From Candidatus Aegiribacteria sp. (GTDB lineage Bacteria; Fermentibacterota; Fermentibacteria; Fermentibacterales; JCC-6): DNA of 5,728 bases. Where the stretch lies: contig DAOWJX010000347.1 of NCBI GenBank assembly GCA_030640155.1, positions 1-5,728 of the forward strand, written 5' to 3'. Position 1 is the first letter of the stretch, and every line of letters starts with the position of its first letter. Shown one piece after another: positions 5,097 to 5,728 of the stretch. Both the position numbers and the translations under genes were made by a program. The notes beneath the pieces were generated by a model, which was not told where the DNA came from, did no database searches, and was given only the letters and a program-made list of their open reading frames with translations.

Positions 5097-5402
5097 ATGA
5101 GCATAACCGGAACCGCGCCGGAACAGGGACAGCTCGTTCACCTGCGAAACAGGTATTTCATCGTTGAGGATGTTATCCCGAATGATACAGGCCCTGCAGT
5201 ATCTCCGATAACAAGAGTAAGCCTTGAATGCATTGATGATGACAGGCTTGGAGTATCACTTGATGTAATCTGGGAACGCGAAGTAAATACGAGAATTCTT
5301 GAAGACATCAGCCTTCCGATCATGACGGACTGGGACAAACCCGAAAAATTCAATTCATTCCTCCGGGCTGTAAGATGGTCCAATCTAGATCTCAGCCAGT
5401 GA
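5097..5402 (+). pseudogene. N-terminal stub of a DrmD-like SNF2 helicase (DISARM-type)
   Basis: This 101-codon frame starts at ATG 5097 with only a weak upstream GGA (5091-5093). It resembles the first 100 residues of DrmD/SNF2 helicases: EQGQLVHLRNRYFIVEDV, then RVSLECIDDDRLG, VSLDVIWEREV and FNSFLRAVRW. In full-length relatives (about 1,000 residues) this is followed by FQAPFRAGI-type sequence and the Walker motif DDVGLGKT. Here it diverges after RW and stops at TGA 5400-5402. No helicase sequence follows in any frame, and a convergent gene ends 26 bp further on. Known role: DrmD is the helicase of class 1 DISARM restriction systems, but none of the drmMI, drmA, drmB or drmC genes is visible. 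The stub cannot be an ATPase. It may be dead or a small separate domain. Whether it is DrmD proper or a related defence helicase is uncertain. Confidence 0.65.
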
Positions 5403-5428
5403 ATTCAGAATAGTTATGAGCGTTCAGA

Positions 5429-5728
5429 TCAGCGTTTCTTCCTGGAGATATGACTCACTGAGGTTTCTCCCATGTTCTTCACAGTTCCAGAGATACCCAG
5501 TTGACGTAGAGCCTTCCGGGCTTTCGCCATATCACCATTGTGAACCTTTAGTATATGCTGATTCTTTCTACTTGCTTTCAATCTTTTTGCAGCTATAAGA
5601 ATTCTGTCGAAGTTTCCGCTTCTTTCAATTTCAGTCGCACGATTTCTAGTGGCTGCGTCGAGTCTTCGTCCTCCGGGAAGTTTTACTTCAGTCTTTCCGG
5701 ATTTGCCTGCAGCTTTACGTTTATGTAA
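5429..5728 (-). CDS. C-terminal part of a putative nuclease/toxin-like protein, runs off the window
   Basis: On the minus strand an open frame enters at the right edge and ends at TGA (complement of 5429-5431), giving 99 residues; the start lies outside. It is basic and starts RKAAGKSGKTEVKLPGGR. The core RRLDAATRNRATEIERSG has an Asp followed ten residues later by Glu-x-Glu. This resembles PD-(D/E)XK-like cores in which the Lys is replaced by Glu, as in BamHI. The remainder includes RILIAAKRLKASRKNQHILKV and a C-terminal LRQLGISGTVKNMGETSV. Similar layouts occur at the C-terminal ends of polymorphic toxins and of some phage or restriction proteins, but I cannot name the family. Coding is supported by the uninterrupted frame and protein-like sequence, while the opposite plus frame (5416-5598) looks random. 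It is convergent with the helicase stub, with 26 bp between the two stops and no visible terminator. Confidence 0.65.
   Translation of the reverse strand, partial: LHKRKAAGKSGKTEVKLPGGRRLDAATRNRATEIERSGNFDRILIAAKRLKASRKNQHILKVHNGDMAKARKALRQLGISGTVKNMGETSVSHISRKKR

Noticed and set aside
5416..5598. Plus-strand 60-codon frame
   Set aside because: It is antisense to the better-supported partial minus-strand gene and has no ribosome binding site.
1..5728. CRISPR array or insertion sequence
   Set aside because: No regularly spaced repeats, no transposase-like protein, and no terminal inverted repeats with target duplications were found.

Overview
This is a 5.7-kb bacterial accessory region that reads as a degraded defence island. 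The genes have Shine-Dalgarno sequences 5-7 nt before their starts and sigma70-like promoters. Base composition is moderate and varies along the window. Nothing identifies the taxon; an uncultivated Gram-negative-type lineage would fit, but that is a guess. There is no rRNA, tRNA, CRISPR array or recognisable transposase.

Layout. (1) Positions 20-710 hold a type IV (AbiE-like) toxin-antitoxin operon with both genes damaged. The DUF6088/AbiEi-type antitoxin is full length except for one in-frame TAA. The DUF1814/AbiEii-type toxin, coupled to it by a TGATG overlap, keeps only about 24 codons. (2) Positions 711-1035 are scrambled sequence with no clear gene. (3) A promoter near 1042-1071 precedes two tightly linked intact genes I do not recognise: a Lys/Glu-rich helical protein (1134-1865) and a small exported protein with a signal peptide (1882-2385). 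(4) A 423-bp AT-rich intergenic region contains a nested inverted repeat, a hairpin, a promoter and a large symmetric dyad at the predicted transcription start. (5) An intact DUF3883 (NO VEIN C-terminal, PD-(D/E)XK-like) gene lies at 2809-3654. It is followed 9 nt later by the N-terminal stub of what looks like its helicase partner (3664 to about 3830). (6) A second AbiE locus follows: a canonical AbiEi antitoxin (3879-4529) with a promoter and perfect inverted repeat in front. It runs into an AbiEii toxin whose first half, with the nucleotidyltransferase motifs, has been deleted. (7) Positions 5097-5402 hold the N-terminal stub of a DrmD/SNF2-type helicase (DISARM-like). (8) On the minus strand, convergent and running off the right edge, is the C-terminal 99 codons of a putative nuclease or toxin-like protein (5429-5728).

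The damage is not random. Both toxins and both helicases are destroyed, while one antitoxin, the DUF3883 protein and the control sites in front of them are intact. The two unrecognised linked genes at 1134-2385 are the best candidates for something undescribed. All family names come from recalled sequence patterns, not from searches.
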